Source: Ceratothoa steindachneri
Taxonomy: Eukaryota > Arthropoda > Malacostraca > Isopoda > Cymothoidae
Assembly (NCBI GenBank): GCA_963969495.1
Contig: OZ018328.1
Span: 134,261,968 to 134,325,967, forward strand
Length of the DNA: 64,000 nt
Reading direction: 5' to 3'
Shown: positions 23,281-34,472 of the stretch, piece by piece
Position numbering within the stretch: position 1 is the first letter of the stretch
Layout: every line of letters begins with the position of its first letter
Made by a program: the position numbers and the translations under genes
Notes under the pieces: model-generated
What the model saw: only the letters and a program-made list of their open reading frames with translations
What the model was told of the DNA's origin: nothing
Database searches by the model: none

Positions 23281-25070
23281 ACCAAAAGAGTAACCAGATC
23301 AGTTATCTTGTATTTAAGAAAAATACGGTCAAGAAATGGATCATATATACACATTTTACTTAGTTACTGCTATTCACTTTGCAATCTGTGCTACTGATGA
23401 AGAAGACGCATTATTGGAGTAGACGAGGGAGAAGCAATATGGTCTCGGCCTCCACAAAGTTTTTAACATTAGGATCTTAAAGAAATTGCCACGTTAGGAT
23501 AATCAAAAAAGTGCCTAAACATTGCAGCCCCTAAAACAAGAAAAGAAAATACAAATATATATATATATATATATTTTTAAAATTCCCGTTTAATTTCCAT
23601 GAAAATTGCAGAAAATATGCTTTGAAATTTTCCATCGATAGATCTAAATTTTATTTCATAAAGCAGATTATGAAAAAAGTTATGAAGAAAGTAATGTGTA
23701 TTTAAAAAAAAAATGGGTCCTAAAATCAGAAAAACATATAGTTATCTCATAAATAATTGAAGAAAATATTAATAGGAATTATTAAGATTCTTGTTCTTAA
23801 GGAGTAGAGAACATGGTCGGCCGCAGGAATTCGCAAATTTCTCTCATTTTTCGGGATTGATTTTATTCCCTTCTTTTTCCAATCTTTGCCAAAGACCTTC
23901 AACATTCCTTGGTTTTCGAGCCATAACATTCTCACCAAGTAACTTCTTTTAGTTTTCTACAGGTTCAAAATCAGACTAGTTCGTTATGTCGATATTTTCA
24001 ACATTAAATACAGGGTTAACATCATTCATGTGTGGCAGGGAACATTATCCTACGTGAAAACATGATCATGTACTCATATTGTTTGAAGAAAGGGGATAAT
24101 CAGTTCCTGAATAGATTCTTATTTAATGCAGCGAACTAAAGAGCAGATTCCACCCCCTAAAAACGTAAGTAAGATTTATTTTTATCTACTTCCCGTTAAA
24201 TCCAACATGACAGAGTGCTAAGAGACCCAGCTTTTTCGAGTGACGTAAGACAGTTAGGTGGACATATTTAGGTTAATTTTCTTGACAACCTGAATTGAAA
24301 CACCGGCTGCTGCCTCAATTTGGTCCTTCTTAGACATGAAAGACATTGTGCGATATTCCTGGGGAGCGCTCTTTAGATGGAAGCCCATTTTCTTTGTCGA
24401 CGCACAGAACCTGCTTTTGATCTGTCATCTAGAGCGCTGAAAAGTGGAAAAGATTTTTTTAAGTTAGAAAGGAAACTTTAATTTGTTCATATCAGATGGG
24501 AAGCAGAATATAATGGGTCATACAGGTGAAAGATTGATTCACACACCCAAGAAAAAGATAAATTTGGAGCTGCTAGCATTATGGTATAGGGCTTGTTTCC
24601 AAGAGCTGGAATTTGTCTACTAGTCCGCTTACGAAGCAAAGTAATCTAGAAACTGATTTACTAATATAAACTTAACTCTCTCCGAACATCGGGACTACAG
24701 GAGCTTGTTTTATGCAAAACAATTTTACATGCCTCACAACTAACCCGATAAAGCACTTTTTAGGTGGTGAAAATAATGATGCGATGAAAAGGTAGAGTAG
24801 AACCTTGATTTACACCTTAGATGTAACCTTTGAATATACCAGGTGAATAGGTCATAGCTCAGAGACCGACGAATTTTGAAGATCACTGGCAAAAATTGAA
24901 AGAATAATGGGATAAAAATATGCTCGAACAATGCGAAAAATGGATGAAGTCCTGTGACCGATGATGTGTTTATGCCAATAAAAACAATGCCCTGCAACTT
25001 CTTAGTACGAGTCTAGTCGAAGACGACTAAATACCTCACTATGTCGGTCGCTCCCCGTTTTGCTTTTACT
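23281..25070. other. No gene recognised
   Basis: Contains a 21-bp (TA)n tract at 23555-23575 and a G/C-richer patch near 24230-24430 whose minus strand starts with MSKKDQIEAAAGVS. That could be a transposase helix-turn-helix relic but is too short to call. A 45-bp block at 24165-24212 recurs at 26273-26318. Confidence 0.45.
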
Positions 25071-25074
25071 TGTT

Positions 25075-25335
25075 TTTGTAATAACATCATAACTATTCTG
25101 CCTATTCTAACGAAATTTGATACTCTTATGTTGTTTTACGTTCTATTTCGAATAATATAATTGCCAAAGTCCTCCCAAGGTTAGCTCGGGAATTATTTTG
25201 TTTTGGCAATAACATAATAACTATTCGGCCGATTGTAACAAAATTTGAAACCCTTAGGTTGTTTTACATTCCCTTTTGAATGATATAATTTCCGAGGTCC
25301 TTCCAAGGTTAGTCAATGAATTATTGAAAGTTTTA
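25075..25335. repeat. Tandem duplication, 128-bp unit, 2 copies
   Basis: ATAACATCATAACTATTC at 25081 recurs as ATAACATAATAACTATTC at 25209. The match continues through CGAAATTTGATAC/CAAAATTTGAAAC, GTTGTTTTAC and TCCCAAGGTTAG/TTCCAAGGTTAG. Two diverged copies; the function is unknown. Confidence 0.85.
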
Positions 25336-26880
25336 AAGGTCGTAAGGTCATAAATCAAAAAAGTGAGAGCACGCAACCTTTTGATCAACAGACCTTTTTT
25401 TTAGAGATTCATATTCGCAATAAAAGCATGTTTGACATGGCTCACTCGGGGAGACTTAAACTGCTCTACGCTTCAAAGCCTAAAAAGAGTCTTTTTTACA
25501 GCAATAATATAGTCTTTTATTTGATTGGGGATTATGCTACGAGAATATGGCGTATGTGATTTTACCATCCAACTTAGACTGAATATTGTTTATCACGCAC
25601 TAAGCGTGCGATCTGTAGTCAGACACTCTTCTGCAGAATGCCTGCCAAACTGACTGTCTAAAGCAAAACGAAAAAAAGGAAAAAGAAGTATACACCGCAG
25701 TTGTGCGGCGTATATGTACTTCACTATTTTTTTGTCTTTAGACAAAAGGATTGTCAATGGAAGATTGATTGATGAAGACTCAATTGAAGATAGACCGACC
25801 TTTATTTTGGAAGAAAAACATATCCGAAAAGAATATAAAGTCTTTTTATATCAGGTAACCAATAAAGTTTGTGAAATTTTCGTTTCTCTTTTTTTGTTTT
25901 AAAATGCCCAGGAACCTTTTTGGTTACCTAATATTTTGTTTAAATATCTAATAAACAATTGTTTTTTTCTACTTATGGCTGCATTTATACTTATTGTTCT
26001 CTAGTTTTAGATGCAATCTTTTTAAAATACACATTACTTTTCACTTAACTTTTTTATTCGCTGTTTAATGAATAAAATTTAAACGCTTTCTAAGGCAAAG
26101 TTCAAAGAATATTCTGTGCAATTTTCATAGAGATTAAAAGTTTTGCTCTAAAGATTAGTAGTTTATTAATTAAAATACTTTTCTCTTTCAAATGATAATT
26201 TTTTACATACCACTCTCTTGTAATCTGATTAAATCTGCATGTTTTAATAATGCTCTTAACTAAAATCAAGTTAAAATAAGTGAGATTTATTTTTACCTAC
26301 TTCTCGTTAAATGCAACCTTTTCCAGATGTTAATAAGGGGTTGGCAACAGAAAAGCAATTTTGTTTAGCTTCTTGGCCATACACATTACTGCGAGCAAAA
26401 TGTAAACAGGCGAAAAGCACATCTCAGCTCTCCATTTTCCCCATGTTTTGTGTTAGATTGAGAAAAAAAACATTTATAGGTTCGGAAGAGGTGTAGTTAT
26501 ATCAGTGAACAGGAGAAAAGTGCAATTTATTAAAGTGCTTACCCCGAAAATGTTGGTGGAAAAGGCCAGCAATGTAGATAGCATAAATGCTTTCTAGACG
26601 GCAAAATTTATTTTGATTTGTATTCAGTACGATTTTCTAAGAAAAAAATAGTAACTAAGAGGAAGAAGTAATGATTACAAAAGGCTCTCAATTGTTGAAT
26701 CGTGTTGCATCGGCGAAATGGCGATGTATTAATTCAGCTTATATAGACTATCAAGTTCATAGAAAAGTGATGGTAAGAATAATTTATTCGCTTGTAGGTA
26801 GATGATAATTTGATTTACCGTAGGTAGAGGAAGATATAATGTTTCATGTTTGATATTATAATCACCTTTCAGAGATCTGA
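25336..26880. other. No gene recognised; dispersed 45-bp repeat
   Basis: AGATTTATTTTTACCTACTT at about 26282 followed by CTCGTTAAATGCAAC closely matches 24172 onward, in the same orientation 2.1 kb away. These may be two copies of an unknown repeat end. No gene is seen. Confidence 0.45.
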
Positions 26881-27165
26881 AAGAGAGATAGAGAGAGGAA
26901 GATACATGCCTCCTTGCCCTCCAATGGAGAGAGAGGAGCAACAGACACCTGTGCGACCCATTTTGTCTACGCTAATGGAAGTGCAAAATTATGAGACGCC
27001 GCGGTGACCTGAAATGCCGCCATCACAGGAAGCTGCGACAAGTTTGAGAGCCCAGAAGGTCCCATCTGAAGTCGGACATAGTTCGCCTCGCCGACTTAGG
27101 AACCTTCCCGCGCTCACGCTAAAAGGCCGAGATTATTCTCGTCTGCCGATGCTTCTGACCCTATA
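26881..27165 (+). pseudogene. Possible retroelement ORF 3' end (unassigned)
   Basis: One plus-strand frame runs from 26881 to a TAA at 27162-27164 with a single internal TGA near 27007. It gives a Pro/Glu/Arg-rich sequence (PPCPPMEREEQQTPVRPI, later HSSPRRLRNLPALTLKGRDY). The composition and its position immediately upstream of a purine run and a promoter suggest the C-terminus of an LTR-retrotransposon polyprotein. No domain is recognised, so this is inference. Confidence 0.3.
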
Positions 27166-27194
27166 ACCCTTCCCTTTGGACGGAGGGGAGAAAA

Positions 27195-27375
27195 ACCCAT
27201 TTGACCCCTATAAATCCTCCGGTGCCAGAGTTAGAATTCAGTATCCGCCGCCCGCCCTGCCCCGTCCTTATCCGCCGTCTGCACTTTCCCGTTCGTACCC
27301 GCAATTCGCGTTCCGTTGGGCTCTGTATAATTCTTGTAGAACCCCTCGAGCTCTTGGTATTCTCGTTAATTCACG
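27195..27375 (+). promoter_or_regulatory. Arthropod-type core promoter (TATA + Inr)
   Basis: TATAAA at 27209-27214 is followed 31 nt downstream (T to A) by TTCAGT at 27238-27243, matching the arthropod initiator TCAGT with the start at the A, 27240. A purine run (GGAGGGGAGAAAAA, 27183-27196) precedes it. A donor-like CACGTGAGT lies at about 27373. The region is GC-rich relative to its surroundings. It could be an LTR promoter or the 5' exon of an unseen gene. Confidence 0.5.
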
Positions 27376-27900
27376 TGAGTCTACCTCGATCCGCTTCCTC
27401 CCGCTCTTTGAACGCAACGCGCTCAGTCTCGATTCGTGTTAATCGAAAGCAAGATTTAAGTTCACCCCGTAATTGTCATTGTCAAGAGACTATTGTTTGA
27501 ACTTTGCGCCAAGGCAAGGATTACTCGCTCGGACCAAATCTTCGAGGTAACAGCAACGCGCAACTCTCCTATGCAAGTGCTCTCTCTATACCCCCCCCAA
27601 GTGTAAAGCCTTCATCATCGGCTTAGTATACACTCAAGGTCATTCGAGCGTCACTCGGTCAATATTGTTCGTTTGTTTGTACGGTGACCGTCCTCACTAA
27701 GTCTCCCCCCCCCCTTAGTCGCTGAGGTTCGTTTACATCTAATGTGTGCATAACTCGGTTTGAAACTCCTTTTAATCTTGTAAAATAATATTAATTTGCA
27801 TATTAGTAAAGTTATTATGTGTACCCGTTTTTCTGTTATCCTGGAATCTCCAAGGTAGTCGACTACTGGCCAACATACATTCAGTTAGTTTAGACTCTTC
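27376..27900. other. GC-richer tract, no coding signal
   Basis: This continues the GC-rich island with C-homopolymers near 27592 and 27703-27713. A perfect 12-bp palindrome GTAGTCGACTAC lies near 27856. Plus-strand frames overlapping 27176-27500 are proline/arginine-rich composition artefacts. It could be the rest of an LTR or a 5' untranslated leader. Confidence 0.35.
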
Positions 27901-29015
27901 TTATATTATAAAACTCCCACGCACTCGTAAATGCAGAAAGGGTTAACTTGACCCTATTCTACGACACAACCCTTAATCATAAACATCCTTCCTAGTAGCC
28001 ATTTTACTGCTTGATTAGTGAAGTTGAAGAGTTATATTGGGAAAAACTCCGTAATAGTACTTTTAAATAAAAAATAGTTGAATGAAAAATACTTCTTTAT
28101 TAATTTCAATTTGTGCTTTGAGGTACTGTGTAATTGGTTTGGATTAGCCAGAGTAGAGACTAGTCTAGTGTATTTTCCGGTTTATAGCTTGTGATTTTCT
28201 GTTTGTCTTCATAATAACGAGACCCTTTCCCTTTGAGAAATCACTTTAAATAAATTAATAAACTTCAATTTTATTCCAAAGTAAAACTAGAAGTATACTT
28301 GACAAAATTTTGGTTAATTTAACCTTACAATCTTACGCAACAAGGGTACAAGGGTACAAACAGAATCGCATCTAAAGGGAAACGATAGCTTTGAACGTAA
28401 GATAATCCAGATGAATGTTTTTTAAAGGAGAATATGTTTCATAATATGTATAAGGAATTTGAGTGCTGCTTTGTACTGCCCCAAACCAGAAGGCAAGTTA
28501 TGGAACGACCACAAGTTCAGATGTGTAAGCTCTCCCTCTCACCCACACACCAAGTAGTTTTCTCCACTAGCTACTTCCATACAATATTACTACACCTAAC
28601 TTTCTAATGTCTTTAAAGCACGTCTCTTTAGTTATTTTTCGTCGATTCTACCGTGGATTTTCGAATTTACTAAAATTAATACAAAATAGCATTTTGGTAT
28701 GGTAATGAGGAGCCGCAACCCTCCCAAATGAAGTTACTATTCTTAACGTTAATATCAAGATTTTTTATATTCATCTTATCTCTTAGTCCTCTTAGAATGC
28801 TAAGTGGCAATTAAAATGGATTTTAAGTATCTGCAAAATCCCATCCATGGTGGACCAGATAAGGAAACTCGAATACAGGACGTTTTAGTTGATATTTTGA
28901 CTCCCAGATTTTAGGTAATTTCAAATTGTTTTCATATCCATATTCTCTTATTTTGTTTACCCATGTTTATAGTGGTTGGGGTGACTTTTATGCTCTACAA
29001 TACGAACGTGCTTTT
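27901..29015. other. No gene recognised
   Basis: AT-rich sequence with no open frame above background and no mobile-element end. Confidence 0.5.
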
Positions 29016-29019
29016 TAAC

Positions 29020-29290
29020 TCTGAATTTTATACGTTAATAAGTTTAGGCTGTCACTATAGGTATCCACGCCTATTGTGTTTTTATTTTGAATGTGAATTA
29101 GGTGAGACGGTCAGTTCAGATATTTAGGCTTATTGTAATTGTTAAGTGTCTGTATTTTACACGTTAATTATTCTGGGCTCTCATTATAGTTATCCACGTT
29201 TATTTTGATTTTTCAGTTTTGGATTTTACATGTTACTTAGTTTAGTCGATCACTATAGGTATCCAGACCTAATGGATTTTTAAGTTTTTT
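29020..29290. repeat. Tandem repeat, ~65-bp unit, about 4 copies
   Basis: Units carry TTTTA-ACGTTA, then CACTATAGGTATCCACG, then CCTATTG-TTTTT. TATCCA markers occur at 29062, 29191 and 29260, with a more diverged unit near 29127. Non-coding. Confidence 0.75.
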
Positions 29291-29633
29291 TTATGTTAAT
29301 TTTGTTAATGATAAGGATCCGTGTGACATATTATAGTTCGAAGGCTTCTGTAACAACTGGCCGCGGCCGAATGGATGTAACTAACTGGCTACATACAGCA
29401 AGATGGCTAATAGCGTAAACTACCATAACCTATGTAATATACAATGACTGTTAAATATATACACCCCCGCCAATTACATATATACTGTAATCATGCCTAA
29501 AACATGTTCGGGTCTGATTTGTGTTTCTGGTGAACAAATAATATGCCAGAAAAACTATATGTATTTTTTTCTGTTAGATGAAAATTTTACATATTAAAAG
29601 TTTTTCAGTGATTTCCCATATTCAATGGTCATC

Positions 29634-29636
<3 letters not shown>

Positions 29637-29687
<51 letters not shown>
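29637..29687. repeat. (TA)n microsatellite
   Basis: A pure 51-bp run, followed on the right by GATATGATATG. It lies at the 3' side of the tRNA-derived sequence when that is read on the minus strand. Confidence 0.97.
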
Positions 29688-29689
<2 letters not shown>

Positions 29690-29690
<1 letters not shown>

Positions 29691-29823
29691 ATGATATGTG
29701 AGTTTGGTAATCATAATAGCGCTTCTCGTGAAAGATAAAAAAAAATCAGACTATCTGGTGATTCGAACCGCGACCTCACGCGTGCTAGAGCGGGCGTTTA
29801 CCACTGAGCCACGATGGGATAAA
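29690..29823 (-). repeat. tRNA-derived SINE-like element
   Basis: On the minus strand from 29820 down, TGGCTCAGTGG is a clean RNA polymerase III A box and GGTTCGAATCA a clean B box, about 34 nt apart. Between them is a region with CTAGCAC in the place of an anticodon loop, resembling tRNA-Ala (AGC). The acceptor and T stems do not pair properly, so it is not a functional tRNA. It is followed by about 60 bp of unrelated sequence, including a T-run, and then (TA)n. Head, body and simple-repeat tail are the layout of a SINE. Confidence 0.7.
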
Positions 29824-30741
29824 AGGATTCTATTCCCTTGACTATGCAGCTACAGATAACTCGTTTAAATAAAGGCTTTAGTTCGTTTTATCCCAGTGAG
29901 AATTTAGATTTAATTTTTTAAAGCAATTCATGTCTATAAGACACTATTCCCCTTCCTCAAGTATTATATATCACCCATTTAAATATCTCCATTCAATCAA
30001 AACCCCATACTTTATGTCTCTCTTGTCATACCTGTACTTCATACAGGCTTGATCTTCAAGCAGAATCGTGCCTATTCGTCTCTCCATTGGAGTTGTGGAA
30101 TATTTTTTCCCCGCAATTCATATCATCGTTTCCAACCTCATGTTGATTCTCAGGCAAAGCCGCATCTCTTCCTTTAGATTGCTTACAAGCGTAAGGAATG
30201 ACGTGATTCATGACTCGTTGCTATTTTCATTCCTTTCTCTATGGCATAGAAAGTAAATATTACTGCAATTGATATAAATAAAGGAGGATAAATAAATACC
30301 AATTTACACAATTATTATTATTCCATTCAACACATTTTTGAAGGGTCATTTACCCAAAGGAAAATTAGCAGACACATGCACAATGATACACTCTCTCCGT
30401 TATTCTAGATAAACAACAATCCATGTGTTCATGACTAACGTCCGTGTACACCAAAGAGGACGCAGAGGCTTTTCTGAAATATCCGTTAATTAGTGCTGAC
30501 ACCAACATGTGGAAATCTACTAATAATTTCCTTTTATTTGGCAAGGTAGCGCCGTTTCCCGTGATTACACTATCTCCAATGGCGCTCATAGTCTCTTTTA
30601 TGACCCCGCTTCATATTTATCATTAAAGTTATTTTGCAAAAGCAAACTTAGACTAATTGAAGACTGTATTTATGATGTTCTTTTTCGTATTAACTCTTTT
30701 AATGTCCGCTTTCATTCCAGAATTTGCCCTTTCCACAAACG

Positions 30742-30742
<1 letters not shown>
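29824..30742. other. No gene recognised
   Basis: Overlapping frames on both strands at 30365-30626 show no family resemblance. No repeat is detected. Confidence 0.5.
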
Positions 30743-30795
<53 letters not shown>

Positions 30796-30802
30796 ATATA
30801 TA
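30743..30802. repeat. (TA)n microsatellite, left flank of PLE
   Basis: A (TA)n run with a TCTA interruption near its end. It directly borders the left arm of the inverted repeat of the Penelope-like element. Confidence 0.95.
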
Positions 30803-30803
30803 T

Positions 30804-31925
30804 TTTGCAGGATGAAGGAAAGGACGTATGCTAGGAAGTTCAATTCGTTTACATGATAGGTACAACGTTTCGGGTATAAGTTTCACCCACTTTCTGCTAC
30901 TGAAAAATTACAAAATTAGTAAAGAGACTCGTATTCTACGTTGAAATTTAAACATTCAAAAATATAGATGTAATAGATTAATCGGAAAGTTCATATGGAT
31001 AGGGAAGGGGGTAGAATGCAGAGCTATACAGGTTACTGGGGGGGTGGGAAGAAGAGTCAGAATTTAGAGTGGGTAAAAAAGTTCTAAACATGATTCTTAA
31101 ATTCTTACAGATATTGGATCGGGGATGGTCTTTAAAATTTTAAAATCATTTAAGGATACATCAGTTTTGCATTGGATGGAATGTAGTCAAAGAGGTGAAA
31201 ACTCTTTCTTTGACAGAACCCTTCTGGTCATGTGGCTAATTCCCATATGAGCAGAGAATCTGGCCTTCAGCGAGCGCACCGTACTTAATATGTAATTCCC
31301 CAAATTGTATCCGGTACAAGTGAATTTGTAAATGACGGAGCACTTGGCTTCTGGCGGGATTCTGTCTTTACACTTGAAGTATTGTCCAAGGAGATGTTTA
31401 TTTTTAAAAATTATCTTAAATTCTGTATGGTGGTAAAGGAATTTCCTTAATATTGTTCTAATTTCTTTTGCGAATTTTTGGTTTAAGAAACTCATATCAT
31501 GAAAAATTATATAACGGGTGTCTTTACATACAGTTGGCAATTTTAATTTGTGTTTATAGATGTTGTTTAGAGATTTCACCGTAATTTTCTCTACCAGCGA
31601 CACGGGAAAGCCATTTCTTTTGAAGTATGTTATATACGCGAAATATTAGTGTTTTTATTGCACTGATTTTGTACGGAAAATCGCAGAAGCTGAAGAAGTT
31701 GAGGACTTGACCACTGAAGGTTCGTTTTCGAAAAACTTTGGTTAATAATATGGTGATAGAATGTTTATAGCAAGAAAGGAGAGGGAACCATTGAGCTCTC
31801 TTTCGCAGGTAAAGTGGATATTGGGATATACCAGAAGATGGGTGAAACTTATGCACGAAGCGTTGTACCATGTAAACGAAATGAACTTCCCGTTCGTTAT
31901 ACGTCCTCTCCTTCATCTTGCGAAC
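30804..31925 (-). mobile_element. Truncated Penelope-like element with inverted ends
   Basis: A terminal inverted repeat of about 95 bp encloses the element: 30804-30900 against 31829-31925. Shared blocks include GATGAAGGA-AGGACGTAT and TTCGTTTACATG, then GTACAACG and TAAGTTTCACCCA. Inside, on the minus strand, is only the connector and GIY-YIG part of a Penelope-like protein; the reverse transcriptase is absent. (TA)n arrays lie immediately outside at 30743-30802 and, about 35 bp beyond the right arm, at 31960-32007. This fits a 5'-truncated PLE insertion with an inverted copy of its terminal repeat at the truncated end. Confidence 0.8.
31070..31680 (-). pseudogene. PLE connector and GIY-YIG endonuclease relic
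   Basis: The minus frame 31187-31603 (138 codons) and its upstream extension read FKRNGFPVSLVEKI-like connector sequence. This is followed by CSVIYKFTCTGYNLGNYI and then STVRSLKARFSAHMGIS, the Penelope-type GIY-YIG nuclease that nicks target DNA. The YIG Gly is replaced (YIL) and a residue is inserted before it, while the conserved Arg of the TVRSLKAR helix is kept. Past the stop, FKILKTIPDPISVRI continues the usual C-terminal FxIL...LxILES tail. The loss of motif residues suggests an inactive nuclease. Confidence 0.82.
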
Positions 31926-31958
31926 TAAATTAAAGCTAAACAGGAGAAGCCAAAACCA

Positions 31959-31959
<1 letters not shown>

Positions 31960-32007
<48 letters not shown>
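31960..32007. repeat. (TA)n microsatellite, right flank of PLE
   Basis: A pure 48-bp run on the far side of the Penelope-like insertion. The minus-strand frame 31554-32042 reads through it and is not a gene. Confidence 0.97.
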
Positions 32008-32010
<3 letters not shown>

Positions 32011-34325
32011 ACGAGTAGGCACTTCCTCACTGCATTGGTCACTTTATCCTATTGTCAAATCTAACAGTCTTATATATAAAAAAAATTGGCTTTTTTTAAC
32101 TCTCAATTTTCTTTCTCTGGATAGTCATTTATTTGCTTGGTGTGGATCTTCCATGTGCACGTATATATATATATGATGCAATGGCAAAGGAGTTCTACCA
32201 TTATTATAGCAACCAATGCCACCGTTGCGTATAATTGCAGTTACCTGCTATGGAAATACACTGAGGAATATAATTTAAACATAAGAGCCAATGCCAATAA
32301 AATCAACTTAAGTGTCAACCTCAGAACCGAGATAAATTTCCGAACTTTCGGTAGTAACATCTCCCCCTCCCAAACAGGGTGACTCAAATCTATTTCCTTG
32401 AACTCCATTCTTTGGAAAACGACCCGATAGGAGGAGAAAGCGATAGTAGGAGAAAATACCCTGATACCGCAATACCAAAAGCAACCATATAGAAAGGGCT
32501 GACCGGGTAGCCCAATGGAACGAATGACAAAATATTAAATGTAAATACGTGATACAACCCATATAATCCAACAAAGCATATCCATTCCGAACAAAAAATG
32601 GAGATAAATGAATAAAAAAATGAAAGAATCGAAAGGAGAGAATGAAAACGAATAGAGTATAAAGTTCAGATGTACCGAACTACGTCAAACCTAAACCCAG
32701 TGGTAGAAAGGCATATTTTAAACCTCTGGAGAATATAAAGTTTGTAAAGAGAATTTTTTTCAGAACTACGACTTCAAACCTCCTCTCCTGAATAGGCTTT
32801 ATTTTACCTCGAACCTCCGACTTGGTGATTGCACTGATTCTCGATTAAAGACTGAAAATCTGCTTTGAGAGAAGTGGTTATTTTTATGTATATCTGAGGC
32901 GTATATATGACCAAACTGACTTTCAAAAGGTATATTTCAATTAACCCTAAATTTCACACGCGCTCTTTAATTCTAAATTCGACATCAACTAAGCAAAAAC
33001 ATTTTCATTTAAATCGAACAAATATTGTGTCATCATTTTCTTTCGCACCAATTCCAATTTGGTAAAGAAAATAAACACGAATCCCGCAAAAAAACAATTC
33101 CTGAAATGAAAAAGACGATCGTTATGTTCGTTAGTGTGCACGTTTGGTGAAGTCATGTGCTATAGGCCTATGGTGTCCCCTACCCCATAAAATAAAAAAT
33201 TTATATCAAAACATAAAAATCGCCAAACCCGATATTTTATGAAAGGTGATGCAGATTTTTTTTAGTCCGGTGTTTTACTTTTACATCCAGTCTATATATG
33301 TAGGCATTTCTATGTAGGGTATATAATTATGACGCTATTTTAATGTTAATTTGCAATGAATACATTAAGATAATTTAAATAGGGACGTGGCAACTCTTTA
33401 CAGAGACAAGATCAATATTCATGTGAGGACGGAAACAGCCGATGTACGATAACCTGTCATCGCGTGTTTAATTTCAGTTAATAATTAAAACCTTTCTACC
33501 TATTTATTTTGTCCCTAGGAGCAGTGGTATATGCAAGACACAGCTTTAGGCGAACTGCACCTTTGATTTGTAGTAGGCCTTGAGTCACTATTATTCATTG
33601 CATTTATTAATAATTGGCTGGCTTTTTTATATCTTCCTCTCTTTTTCTCTCACTCTTTCTCTCTATCCTGATTAATCACCCCAGCACGCTGGATTCTCAA
33701 CATTTTGGTACCCGTTCGGCAATATAACGAAAAGAGGGATGTCCCGAAGTTCTGGAAAAACACTGAACGAACGGGAAGTGGGAATTTTTAGAAGTCTGAC
33801 TGAGCCTTTAATTACTGGAGTGTCAAAGTGAGCTAAAGTGGAACAATAATTATTGCGTAAAAAGTGACTAAAACGTAGGTGTTAAAGAAACCATTAAAAT
33901 GATGTTACATGAGTGAAGGTGTTTTATTCGTAATAAAAGGCTTTATTCCTTTGGCTGAGACGAGGATCCCCATAGTTTCGCATATTACCGCGAAAGAGTG
34001 AAAAAAATCCTATTTTTCACCTGCTTTGGATATAACTGAGAATTACATTTTGTTGTCATGAACTTCATTTGCACGTAGTTTACAGGAAATTTGCCTGTGA
34101 ATAAAAAAGAAAAAACACGTTTTACGATTATTTTCACTTTTAAAATAATAGTTAAAGAGTAGGAAGGGTCAAAAACGAAGTTTGAATTTGGTAATCGTTC
34201 TTCATTTTCGCGCAAACGCTCAAACATATGTTTTTCTATTCGGATTGAATTTATACTTTAAATGTATTTTTTTTAAAGTTCATAACTCCAAATTGATCTG
34301 ATTTAATTTAAGTTCACTCAGCGTA
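32008..34325. other. No gene recognised; possible PBS-like motif
   Basis: No convincing coding sequence. Near 33700-33725 the string CAACATTTTGGTACCCGTTC resembles the LTR end plus tRNA primer-site pattern of some LTR retrotransposons, but no LTR pair or polyprotein accompanies it. CT-rich DNA precedes it (33636-33667). Confidence 0.4.

Positions 34326-34407
<82 letters not shown>
34326..34407. repeat. (CA)n(TA)n compound microsatellite
   Basis: About 20 bp of (CA)n followed by about 62 bp of (TA)n. Open frames through it are artefacts. Confidence 0.97.
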
Positions 34408-34415
<8 letters not shown>

Positions 34416-34472
34416 GTAAAGCAAGTTACCTGCCGATTGATACTGCATGTATATATGTGTGTAAATATCAGG

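Noticed and set aside
24230..24430. Transposase helix-turn-helix start (MSKKDQIEAAAGVS)
   Set aside because: Too short, with no catalytic domain nearby.
29751..29823. Functional tRNA gene
   Set aside because: A and B boxes are good, but the acceptor and T stems do not pair, so a SINE head or pseudo-tRNA is preferred.
33690..33740. LTR end plus tRNA primer-binding site
   Set aside because: The string resembles one, but no matching tRNA 3' end can be verified and no LTR pair or polyprotein is present.
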